NCBI RefSeq assembly: GCF_023229105.1
Contig: NZ_JALNZY010000099.1
Coordinates: 1-6,438, forward strand
Length of the DNA stretch: 6,438 bases
Origin: Sulfurimonas sp.
GTDB taxonomy: Bacteria; Campylobacterota; Campylobacteria; Campylobacterales; Sulfurimonadaceae
Direction of reading: 5' to 3'
The notes beneath the pieces were generated by a model. It was not told the DNA's origin. It made no database searches and saw nothing but the letters and a program-made list of their open reading frames with translations. The translations under genes and the position numbers were made by a program. The stretch's first letter is position 1. The number at the start of each line of letters is the position of its first letter. Of the stretch, positions 1 to 4,409 are shown in pieces.

Positions 1-91
1 CCCCCATGCTCGGAGCCTAACCTAGCGAGATTCTTCCTTTTGCGGAGGCAGTCTCCCCCGCATATCAAACCCAGAACGGCTGTCCGACCGA

Positions 92-109
92 ATGACCATA
101 TATGGTCAT
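92..109. repeat. Perfect 18-bp palindrome
   Basis: ATGACCATATATGGTCAT reads identically on both strands, with an A+T core (ATATAT) between ATGACC and GGTCAT arms. It lies in otherwise G+C-rich DNA with no gene next to it. The form fits a site for a dimeric DNA-binding protein, but no regulator gene is visible in the window. Confidence 0.75.
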
Positions 110-157
110 CAGACTGAACAACCCCCCAGGGTCATTTAGACCCGCTCGGCCAGCGAT

Positions 158-235
158 TTGTGCCACTGTGCCATGGCACAACTTGGCGCACATCTGGCCC
201 AATGTGAGCCAGAGCGGCACACTGCCATGGCACAC
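158..235. repeat. Cluster of TGTGCC / GGCACA half-sites
   Basis: Within about 80 bp there are TTGTGCC (158-164), the perfect 14-bp palindrome TGTGCCATGGCACA (167-180), a near match GGCGCACA (185-192), GGCACAC (216-222) and GGCACAC (229-235). The 12-mer TGCCATGGCACA occurs twice, at 169-180 and 223-234, 54 bp apart. Repeated direct and inverted half-sites like this are typical of multi-protein binding regions such as iterons, partition sites or integrase arm sites. Which of these applies cannot be decided here. Confidence 0.55.
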
Positions 236-697
236 GCCTTCGGCGTTAGCCGGGGGCCCTGTGGGGCTCGGATTCTCCGGACCGGGAACGCTGGCGGTGC
301 ACAGGGTGTTCGGGCAGCTACCGTGTAGGTAGGGAACACCTATCGCCCGCAGGGACGGAAGCGCGGGCCAGCGAGGACTTCGGTTGTATTGTCGGGAGCT
401 TAGGGGGTCCGACCTGGCTTTGGGGGGACTCTCGGTCCGGGGTGTCTCAGCTCGCCGTGGTGCGCTCCTAGGTCTGTTCACCCCCGTGGGGGGTTGGGGG
501 ACTGGCCCGAGACGCTGGCGGAGTGAGATTCCGGGGTGAGGGGCTCCTGGTCTGCCGAGGTCGAGCGCCGAAGGCGCCTGACAGGGCAGACCTTAGCCCG
601 GGTCCCGGGGTTCGGTCAAGAGTTATTTTCGGACCCACGGAAAAAAGATCCTGGTGAGGCCCTTACCCTCAGGGACCCCGGGGAATTCCGTGTACCA

Positions 698-746
698 GGA
701 AGGGCCCCCCACGGAGCGGGTAGGGTCGTGGACCCCCGGGCCTTCC
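698..746. repeat. Inverted repeat with TCCGTG/CACGGA copies
   Basis: GGAAGG followed by CCC (698-707, one bulged G) pairs with GGGCCTTCC (738-746). Around and inside it the hexamer TCCGTG occurs at 687-692 and 744-749, and its complement CACGGA at 636-641 and 710-715. The long loop makes a stable RNA hairpin less likely than a set of DNA sites. Confidence 0.35.
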
Positions 747-760
747 GTGTGGATGGAACT

Positions 761-793
761 GGGGGCTCTGGTGGGGGTCCCTACGGAGCCCCC
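761..793. repeat. Strong inverted repeat, 8-bp arms plus inner stem
   Basis: GGGGGCTC (761-768) is the exact reverse complement of GAGCCCCC (786-793). Between them, GTGGG and CCTAC can extend the stem with one G-U pair. No T-tract follows on either strand, so it is not a classical intrinsic terminator. Confidence 0.5.
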
Positions 794-819
794 CGGCTAC
801 CCGCCTTGAAGGGGCGGCG

Positions 820-835
820 TTCCATCCCTATGGAA
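820..835. repeat. Short hairpin TTCCAT-CCCT-ATGGAA
   Basis: Perfect 6-bp arms around a 4-nt loop, ending just before the putative -35 of the promoter at 841-869. Its position suggests a possible regulator site, but nothing else supports that. Confidence 0.35.
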
Positions 836-840
836 GGGGG

Positions 841-875
841 TTCCGAGGTAGGGGTTGCGGGTGTAGAGTGGGCCC
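841..875 (+). promoter_or_regulatory. Candidate leaderless promoter for the 876 ORF
   Basis: TAGAGT (864-869) fits the TANNNT form of a -10 box and is followed by exactly 6 nt (gggccc) before the ATG at 876, which would make the A of ATG the first transcribed base. A weak -35, TTCCGA, lies at 841-846 with a 17-bp spacer. No GGTTGA operator is present. The same GTGTAGA core recurs at 1321-1327. Confidence 0.4.
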
Positions 876-1088
876 ATGACCATCTGGCTGTACGTAGCTC
901 TGGGGGTGTACGCTGCCCTCTGCATCATCCCGGTAGCGTTCGTGGGAGGGCTCGTCTCGATGATCGAGTACGACTTCCCGAGCGGGGGGCACCTCAGCCT
1001 AGGCATTAGTCACGCCTCACAAACCTCTCGGTTAACGAGGCGTTCCGATTCCTGCTTCACCGAGGGCCGCCGCCCACCCCGGCCCTGA
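876..1088 (+). CDS. Possible small single-pass membrane protein
   Basis: The 70-residue product has one clear hydrophobic helix at about residues 3-29 (IWLYVALGVYAALCIIPVAF and onward), followed by a short acidic and aromatic turn (MIEYDFPSGG). The tail after residue 45 is polar and basic with less typical codons, so the functional protein may be only the first 40-50 residues, or the end may have been altered. The start is the ATG six bases after a TAGAGT -10-like box; there is no Shine-Dalgarno sequence, so translation would be leaderless. I do not recognise the family. Small membrane proteins are common in phages and plasmids, for example in exclusion or lysis, but nothing here points to a specific role. 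The coding status is uncertain. Confidence 0.4.
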   Translation: MTIWLYVALGVYAALCIIPVAFVGGLVSMIEYDFPSGGHLSLGISHASQTSRLTRRSDSCFTEGRRPPRP

Positions 1089-1207
1089 CGGGCCTTGGTC
1101 GGCGGGCTTACACCCTCTCCACAGGCGTTTTTCGTCTCCCAGTACCTCCGGGCGACGGTTGAACTTGAGATCCCCAGCTTGGTTTTCGTTAGGGAGATCA
1201 ACGGATT

Positions 1208-1226
1208 GGCTTCTGAACTCTAAGCC
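1208..1226 (+). repeat. Stem-loop GGCTT / AAGCC
   Basis: Five-base-pair stem (1208-1212 with 1222-1226) and a 9-nt loop, CTGAACTCT. It resembles an anticodon arm in size, but the loop is too long and no other tRNA arms are found around it. Confidence 0.4.
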
Positions 1227-1232
1227 TTTTAC

Positions 1233-1256
1233 CCCGAGGAAGCAATTCGCCTCGGG
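1233..1256 (+). repeat. Stem-loop CCCGAGG / CCTCGGG
   Basis: A perfect 7-bp stem (1233-1239 with 1250-1256) with the 10-nt loop aagcaattcg, six bases after the previous stem-loop. No T-tract follows, so it is not an obvious terminator. Confidence 0.5.
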
Positions 1257-1286
1257 AACCACCTAAAGCTTACGTTTCAGAGATCA

Positions 1287-1313
1287 CGCTTAGGCTTGGT
1301 TTTCACCTAAGCG
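1287..1313 (+). repeat. Stem-loop CGCTTAGG / CCTAAGCG
   Basis: A perfect 8-bp stem (1287-1294 with 1306-1313) with the 11-nt loop cttggttttca. It ends 10 bases before the TAGACT box at 1324 and so covers the expected -35 region of the next promoter. It could be an RNA hairpin or a DNA operator. Confidence 0.55.
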
Positions 1314-1323
1314 GATTTCAGTG

Positions 1324-1329
1324 TAGACT
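1324..1329 (+). promoter_or_regulatory. Candidate -10 box for the 1358 gene
   Basis: TAGACT, preceded by GTG, fits TANNNT. A start near 1336 would give a short leader of about 22 nt carrying the AGAGGG ribosome-binding site at 1348-1353. No strong -35 is seen; the region where it should lie is the stem-loop at 1287-1313. Confidence 0.35.
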
Positions 1330-1357
1330 CCCTAGGATCCTCAGTCAAGAGGGAAAT

Positions 1358-1645
1358 ATGACCTCTCAGACAAATCCGTTAGAGTACCGCCCCCGGCTAG
1401 AGTACCGCCCCTTAGGCAGGGGGTGGTGCCGGACGATCCTTCTTGGTGGGTGCCCCTTCTTGGTGGGGTTGGTGCCGGGGCGACGGGCTCGGGTAGCCTT
1501 CCGACCTAAGGGCCGGAACCAGGGGTGGCCATGGCGGGGTTTCGTGCGGACCCTTGATGGCCGGGAGCTATGGGCCGGGGTGCTACGCAAACCCTTGGGG
1601 GTCCGGGGGCTGCTCGTTGCCGCCGAGATCCTGCCGCGAGGTTGA
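1358..1645 (+). CDS. Small basic protein of unknown function
   Basis: 95 residues, rich in Arg, Gly and Trp, with a strongly basic middle (residues about 48-65) and a hydrophobic C-terminus. Residues 8-17 contain a tandem LEYRP repeat, encoded by a 14-bp DNA repeat (TAGAGTACCGCCCC at 1380 and 1398). The ATG start follows AGAGGG with a 4-nt spacer. Codon choice (GGG, CGG, CTG/CTC) matches the clear genes downstream, which favours it being real, but I recognise no domain. Its stop codon TGA (1643-1645) lies inside the GGTTGACTCAACC element that begins the next transcription unit. The charge is consistent with nucleic-acid binding, but no helix-turn-helix or other motif is visible. A spurious frame in G+C-rich DNA remains possible. 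Confidence 0.5.
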   Translation: MTSQTNPLEYRPRLEYRPLGRGWCRTILLGGCPFLVGLVPGRRARVAFRPKGRNQGWPWRGFVRTLDGRELWAGVLRKPLGVRGLLVAAEILPRG

Positions 1646-1669
1646 CTCAACCCGTAGGTGTGCTACTCT
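1640..1669 (+). promoter_or_regulatory. Sigma70-like promoter with shortened operator
   Basis: GGTTGACTCAACC (1640-1652) is a perfect palindrome sharing the GGTTGA/TCAACC arms of the recurrent operator, but with one central base instead of three. Its TTGACT (1642-1647) serves as a near-consensus -35, with TACTCT (1664-1669) as -10 after a 16-bp spacer. This is the best sigma70-type promoter in the window; transcription should start near 1676. Confidence 0.55.
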
Positions 1670-1675
1670 ACAAAC

Positions 1676-1780
1676 ACCGTAGAGGCGCTATGATCCCGGA
1701 GGAGAACTCCGGGTCTGTCGCGACAGCATGAAACACGCCTCGGCAAGGGCCTTCACCTTCACGGGTGGGGGCCCTTGGTC
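1676..1780 (+). ncRNA. Candidate small RNA or attenuating leader
   Basis: Transcription from the 1642-1669 promoter would give an RNA beginning near 1676. It contains stem CCCGGAG (1695-1701) with CTCCGGG (1707-1713), then the self-complementary CTGTCGCGACAG (1715-1726), then a 14-bp stem (1744-1757 with 1764-1777). Two tiny frames are present: 1690-1731 (13 codons, AGAGG upstream) and 1728-1823 (31 codons), joined by an ATGA overlap. Either a short structured RNA ending near 1778 or a leader peptide would fit. The next gene has its own promoter at 1820-1848, which favours an independent RNA. No family is recognised. Confidence 0.3.
1744..1777 (+). terminator. Strong 14-bp hairpin, possible terminator
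   Basis: CAAGGGCC (1744-1751) pairs with GGCCCTTG (1770-1777), two T-G pairs continue the stem, and CACC (1754-1757) pairs with GGTG (1764-1767) around the 6-nt loop ttcacg. There is no T-tract afterwards (gtctatggg), so intrinsic termination would be of the tail-less kind or need help. It separates the upstream short transcript from the promoter at 1820. Confidence 0.4.
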
Positions 1781-1797
1781 TATGGGCCTCCGGGTTT

Positions 1798-1852
1798 GGT
1801 TGATTCTCAACTTCGTCGGTTGATTCCGGGAGGGTTCCTGCGTAGTAGAGAC
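1798..1852 (+). promoter_or_regulatory. Operator plus leaderless-type promoter A
   Basis: A full operator, GGTTGATTCTCAACT, lies at 1798-1812, and a half-site GGTTGATTCC at 1818-1827 supplies the -35 TTGATT (1820-1825). After a 17-bp spacer come TAGTAG (1843-1848), AGAC and the ATG at 1853. The two TTGATT copies are exactly 20 bp apart, so they face the same side of the helix. The same arrangement recurs at 3072-3126. The short distance from -10 to ATG implies a leaderless or almost leaderless mRNA. Confidence 0.7.
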
Positions 1853-2308
1853 ATGTACACCCTGGTCATCGTTGACGTGCAGACGATGTTCCCCGCGGCG
1901 GCCAAGCGCAAGGTCCGTCGGGCCATCGTCCGGGAGATCGAGGCTGCCAAGGCCGCCCAGTGCCCGGTCATCGTGGTGGAGTTCGAGGCGTCCGGGGTCA
2001 CCTACAAGAACATCCGGGATGCGTTGTCCGACTACCCCCGGAAGGCCCGGGTGCTGAAGGACAAGGACGACGGGTCGGAGGGGGTTGATGCGGTCCTGCC
2101 GAAGTTGAGTCTCAACCGGAAGGTACGCCTTTGTGGGGTCAACACGGACGCCTGTGTGCTGGCCACGGCACAGGGGCTCAAGCGCAAGCGGTACACGATC
2201 GAGGTCGTGGTTTCCGCGTGTGCTGCTGAGGACGAAGAAGAGCACGAGACGGGGCTCTACCTCCTGGCGGAGATGGGGGCCAAGCTCCTAGAAGAAGAGG
2301 CTGCATGA
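1853..2308 (+). CDS. Isochorismatase/nicotinamidase-like cysteine hydrolase
   Basis: The 151-residue protein has the hallmarks of the cysteine-hydrolase (isochorismatase, nicotinamidase) fold: an N-terminal beta strand ending in VDVQ with the expected catalytic Asp at residue 8, a Lys in the DKD segment (K69 or K71), and the nucleophile Cys101 in GVNTDACVLATA. Family members hydrolyse amide or related bonds in small molecules such as nicotinamide. The substrate here is unknown. At 151 residues it is shorter than typical members (about 180-210), and the region between strands 2 and 3 is compact, with no obvious metal-binding DXHXXH motif. I chose the ATG at 1853 because it follows the repeated TAGTAGAGAC promoter block; an upstream in-frame start (1775) would cross that promoter. 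It overlaps the next gene by 4 bases (ATGA). An operator copy lies inside it at 2104. A role in NAD salvage during infection is conceivable but is only inference. Confidence 0.8.
   Translation: MYTLVIVDVQTMFPAAAKRKVRRAIVREIEAAKAAQCPVIVVEFEASGVTYKNIRDALSDYPRKARVLKDKDDGSEGVDAVLPKLSLNRKVRLCGVNTDACVLATAQGLKRKRYTIEVVVSACAAEDEEEHETGLYLLAEMGAKLLEEEAA
2104..2117. promoter_or_regulatory. Intragenic operator copy
   Basis: GTTGAGTCTCAACC lies within the hydrolase gene and encodes part of its KLSLN segment. On the minus strand it reads GGTTGAGACTCAAC. No -10 box lies at the expected distance on either strand, so it is a binding site without a promoter, as in phage stoperators. Confidence 0.55.
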
Positions 2309-2541
2309 CGGGGGAGAGCATCCTACGGACGGGGGAGTATCGGGGGGTGACCTACCGAGTGGGGTTCCGAACCCCTTGCCCCGGGATTGGGTGGGAGGTC
2401 TTGAACGCTCAGGGTAAGTGGGTTGAGTCCCAGGGGGCCTTCTACGACGGCGCTCTAGACCACCCGGAGGGTGCTGTCCTGTGGGCGGAGAACGCCGTCA
2501 AGCGGTTCATCGACTGGATGCAAGGAGACAACCATGCCTGA
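2305..2541 (+). CDS. Small unknown protein with DHPEGA motif
   Basis: 78 residues, no recognised function. The start ATG overlaps the hydrolase stop as ATGA, indicating translational coupling in one operon. Conserved blocks appear on comparison with its paralogue at 6024: E-x-RGV near residue 11, RTP-x-x-GIGW (22-30), GAFYDG (44-49), DHPEGA (52-57) and WAE-x-A-x-x-x-FID (60-70). Two related copies within 4 kb, each near an operator-controlled promoter, suggest a family that is maintained in this element. The composition is that of a small soluble alpha/beta protein; there is no signal peptide or membrane helix. It ends 8 bases inside the next gene. Confidence 0.75.
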   Translation: MTGESILRTGEYRGVTYRVGFRTPCPGIGWEVLNAQGKWVESQGAFYDGALDHPEGAVLWAENAVKRFIDWMQGDNHA

Positions 2542-2779
2542 ACACCCGCAACCTAGCTCTGGCTACGCCTACCTGGCAGACGACACGGTCCATGACCGGA
2601 ACTTCCGTCGAGTCCCCGATGAGCGGTGGACGACGGTGTTGATCACCCCGGACAAGGCGGGGCCTTGGACCTGGCTGGGGACCCGGGAGATCGACGGCAC
2701 CCGCTGTAACGTGTGGCGGGTCATCGAGCCGATGACCGGTTCCCCCGTGTGGTACGCCCAGTCGATGGTGGGCTGTTGA
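2534..2779 (+). CDS. Small hypothetical protein
   Basis: 81 residues, with no family recognised. The ATG at 2534 is preceded by AAGGAGA (2522-2528) at a 5-nt spacing, the best Shine-Dalgarno sequence in the window, which decides the start over an upstream one at 2471. The sequence is rich in Trp (five) with beta-like alternation (RWTTVLITP, WTWLGTREI, NVWRVIEP, VWYAQSMVGC), suggesting a compact beta fold. It overlaps the end of the preceding gene by 8 bases and is followed by the 2787 gene after 7 bases, so it is the third gene of the 1853 operon. Confidence 0.7.
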   Translation: MPEHPQPSSGYAYLADDTVHDRNFRRVPDERWTTVLITPDKAGPWTWLGTREIDGTRCNVWRVIEPMTGSPVWYAQSMVGC

Positions 2780-2786
2780 AGGGAGC

Positions 2787-3071
2787 ATGACCGTGACCTA
2801 CCAGCATCTGACCCTCCGCGTGCAGCGTACCCACTCCGACCAGGTGGGAGATGGGTGGGGTGACGAGGACCCCCAGGAGGTAGCTGAGCGGGCTACCCGG
2901 CACGAGATGCTGGCCGTCATGGCAGAGTACCCTGGGGCCCAGGTCGAGGTGTGGGGCCGGGTGCCCGAGGCCGTCCGGGTGGAGGGGGCAACTACCCCCA
3001 CGGAGAAGCTCGAAATCACCGAGAATCTGGCTGAAATCCGGGCTCAGTCGTGGCAGGCGTTCTGCACCTGA
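2787..3071 (+). CDS. Small hypothetical protein
   Basis: 94 residues, unrecognised. AAGGGAG lies directly before the ATG with very short spacing (one base after GGGAG). The protein starts with a beta-like segment (TVTYQHLTLRVQRTH), followed by an acidic loop (GDGWGDEDPQ), a helix (about 31-47), a second strand (QVEVWGRV) and a C-terminal helix rich in Glu. It is the last gene of the operon starting at 1853: its stop codon is immediately followed by the next operator (3072). Confidence 0.7.
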   Translation: MTVTYQHLTLRVQRTHSDQVGDGWGDEDPQEVAERATRHEMLAVMAEYPGAQVEVWGRVPEAVRVEGATTPTEKLEITENLAEIRAQSWQAFCT

Positions 3072-3126
3072 GGTTGATTCTCAGCTTTCTCGGTTGATTC
3101 CGGGGAGGGGGCTACGTAGTAGAGAC
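3072..3126 (+). promoter_or_regulatory. Operator plus leaderless-type promoter B
   Basis: The layout is the same as promoter A: operator GGTTGATTCTCAGCT (3072-3086, one arm mismatch), then 20 bp downstream GGTTGATTCC with the -35 TTGATT (3094-3099), a 17-bp spacer, TAGTAG (3117-3122), AGAC and the ATG at 3127. Sequence between the fixed elements differs from promoter A in several places, so the conserved parts appear to be under selection and not just a recent copy. Confidence 0.7.
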
Positions 3127-3273
3127 ATGGACGATCGAACCCCCAGCAAGTTGACCCGCGAGGAGCGAAACGAGCTGGCCACCCTGTGGTCGACCTACCC
3201 CCTGACGGCGGCCGAGAAGACCCGGGAGCGGGAGCTGGTTGCCAAGATGAAGCTGACCCCCGAGGAGAAGTGA
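3127..3273 (+). CDS. 48-residue charged helical protein
   Basis: The product, beginning MDDRTPSKLTREERNEL, is highly charged and likely two helices (about residues 9-22 and 27-41) around a WSTYPLT turn. The case for a gene is its position: the ATG follows the invariant TAGTAGAGAC block, and the stop lies 2 bases before the start of the 364-residue gene, with GAGGAGAAG at its 3' end serving as the next ribosome-binding site. I do not recognise it. A longer frame from 3186 that would extend the following gene upstream conflicts with it, and I reject that extension. Confidence 0.65.
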   Translation: MDDRTPSKLTREERNELATLWSTYPLTAAEKTRERELVAKMKLTPEEK

Positions 3274-3275
3274 CG

Positions 3276-4370
3276 ATGACGACTGCCAAGGAAGCCTACG
3301 AGAGCGCAGTGAAGCGCCTGGTCGACCTCGACGAAGGGACCGAGGAGTACGAGGAGGTGTACGACGAGGTTCAGGTTGCCCGCGAAGCGTACTGTGACTC
3401 CGACGAGCCGCGGACCTGGGTGTTCGGGGGCGAAGGTGGGGAAGGCCATGACGACGTGACCTGCCGCCCCGCCGAGCTGGACCTCCAGGAGATCGCTGAG
3501 GACGGCACCTGGGATGTGGACCCCGAGAAGGGGTCCATCGCGGTTCTGGTGACGGCCACTTGCGAGGAGACGGACGAGGAACGCTCCCGCCTCTGCATCA
3601 TCGACCCGGAGGAGCCTACGTGCCCGGTCGACGAGGAGCACGAGTGGACCGACGCCCTGGACCTCGCAGGTGGCTGCAAGAGCAGCCCTGGCATCTTCGC
3701 CAACGGGGCGGGGATCACCAGCATCCACGTCTGCGGCCTCTGCGGCATGAAGCGGGTCTACACCACCTGTTCGCAGGGGTGTCACGCTGAGACGGAGCAC
3801 GACCACGACAAGACCCGCTACGAGGAGGATGCAGTCAGTCCCGAAGACTTGGCGGCCTACCACATTGGTGACCCGCCCGAGGCGGCCTTGGACGCGATGG
3901 CGGAGGGCAAGGGGCCCCCTCGGGACCTGGTCGTGGCCTGCTACCAGTGGGCCTCCCAGCACCGGGAAGCCGACACCATCCACGAAACGGCTGAGGACTG
4001 GTACGAAGCCTACGGCTGGCATCTGACGACGCAGCAGAAGGGTGATGTGGAGCTGCAGGCGGTGCTCTGGGCTGACCTCGACTCGGAGGACGAGGACATC
4101 GTCCAGACGTTGACCGAGGACGGGCTCACCCGCGAGGAGGCTCAGGCCATGGTGGCCAAGGCCCGGGAGATCCGGGAGGCGGCCGAGGGCATCGTGAGCG
4201 ACCTCCAGAGGGCTGTGTCCTGCTGGGAGCAGCACGCCATCGAGTCCTGTGTGCGCTTCCTGCTGGATGCTCGCCGGAGCGAGTCGGAGCATGGGGACAC
4301 CCCGGCCACGGACGCCCTGGGCGAGAAGCTCTTCGGCTACGAGGGCTGGCTGGCCTTCCGGAACGCCTGA
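3276..4370 (+). CDS. Acidic Cys/His-rich protein, putative zinc-binding
   Basis: At 364 residues this is the largest gene here. The protein is strongly acidic, with Asp/Glu far outnumbering Lys/Arg, especially over residues 10-125. A Cys/His cluster spans residues 116-170: C116, H122 (in EHEW), C134, C153-x2-C156 (HVCGLCGMKR), C165, C169 and H170, suggesting one zinc ribbon or knuckle. The order HEW, Gly-rich segment, C-x2-CG, Arg resembles a class of uncharacterised proteins I recall from phages and plasmids, but I cannot name a family. The C-terminal half is helical, with a TREEAQAMVAKAREIREA-like stretch around 285-302 that could form a coiled coil. The ATG at 3276 follows GAGGAG at the end of the 3127 gene, so the two are coupled. 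The acidity leaves open a DNA-mimic or protein-binding role; there is no direct evidence. Confidence 0.75.
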   Translation: MTTAKEAYESAVKRLVDLDEGTEEYEEVYDEVQVAREAYCDSDEPRTWVFGGEGGEGHDDVTCRPAELDLQEIAEDGTWDVDPEKGSIAVLVTATCEETDEERSRLCIIDPEEPTCPVDEEHEWTDALDLAGGCKSSPGIFANGAGITSIHVCGLCGMKRVYTTCSQGCHAETEHDHDKTRYEEDAVSPEDLAAYHIGDPPEAALDAMAEGKGPPRDLVVACYQWASQHREADTIHETAEDWYEAYGWHLTTQQKGDVELQAVLWADLDSEDEDIVQTLTEDGLTREEAQAMVAKAREIREAAEGIVSDLQRAVSCWEQHAIESCVRFLLDARRSESEHGDTPATDALGEKLFGYEGWLAFRNA

Positions 4371-4376
4371 CCCCAA

Positions 4377-4400
4377 GTTGAGACTCAACCAAAGAAGGGA
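4377..4400 (+). promoter_or_regulatory. Operator plus ribosome-binding site, no -10
   Basis: GTTGAGACTCAACC (4377-4390) is followed by GAAGGGA (4394-4400), 9 bases before the GTG at 4410. Nothing like TAGTAG lies at the promoter distance. The surrounding 28 bases are almost identical to those at 4813-4840, so operator and Shine-Dalgarno sequence form one repeated leader cassette. Confidence 0.6.
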
Positions 4401-4409
4401 CCCTACCTC

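Larger units (their letters stand above)
1..875. other. Long G-rich region without a convincing gene
   Basis: Open frames exist on both strands here (for example 536-1009 forward and 65-481 reverse), but their translations are Pro/Arg/Gly-rich, have no recognisable domain, and lack a good ribosome-binding site. I read them as by-products of high G+C. What the stretch does hold is structure: an 18-bp palindrome at 92-109, a TGTGCC/GGCACA cluster at 158-235, runs of G (488-493 and 496-500), and inverted repeats at 698-746, 761-793 and 820-835. No tRNA-like T-arm was found by eye. The dense genes further on make a gap of this size notable; an origin, attachment site, packaging site or partition site are all possible, and the sequence does not choose between them. 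Confidence 0.6.
1167..1304 (+). repeat. Repeated GAGATC ... GCTTGGTTTTC unit
   Basis: GAGATC at 1167-1172 is followed 4 nt later by GCTTGGTTTTC (1177-1187). GAGATC at 1280-1285 is followed 8 nt later by the identical 11-mer (1294-1304). A further GAGATC lies at 1194-1199. In the second copy the 11-mer overlaps the loop of a perfect hairpin. The repetition suggests the loop sequence itself matters. Confidence 0.5.
1089..1357. other. Structured, A+T-richer non-coding region
   Basis: No plausible gene. By eye the G+C content falls relative to both flanks, and the stretch contains several stem-loops in a row (1208-1226, 1233-1256, 1287-1313), three copies of GAGATC (1167, 1194, 1280) and two copies of GCTTGGTTTTC. 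GGCCC-TGAC-GGGCC at 1081-1094 forms a small hairpin at its upstream edge. Candidates are a non-coding RNA, a structured 5' leader for the 1358 gene, or a replication origin. It does not fold as a canonical tRNA by inspection: no standard T-loop, and the 1208-1226 loop has 9 nt. Confidence 0.5.

Noticed and set aside
836..872. Possible G-quadruplex from four G-tracts before the 876 ATG
   Set aside because: Loops of about 4-10 nt are long, and G-runs are common throughout this region, so it is not distinctive.
536..1009. Long forward open frame of 157 codons starting with GTG
   Set aside because: Arg/Gly/Pro-rich translation without domain-like features, no ribosome-binding site, and it overlaps the more gene-like membrane ORF at 876 in another frame.
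1200..1262. tRNA-like fold (anticodon-arm-like GGCTT/AAGCC plus neighbouring stem)
   Set aside because: The loop has 9 nt, the next stem has no T-loop sequence, and no acceptor or D-arm pairing was found.
3186..3275. Upstream extension of the 364-residue protein
   Set aside because: It would overlap the 3127 gene in another frame, while the ATG at 3276 has a good GAGGAG site and tight coupling.
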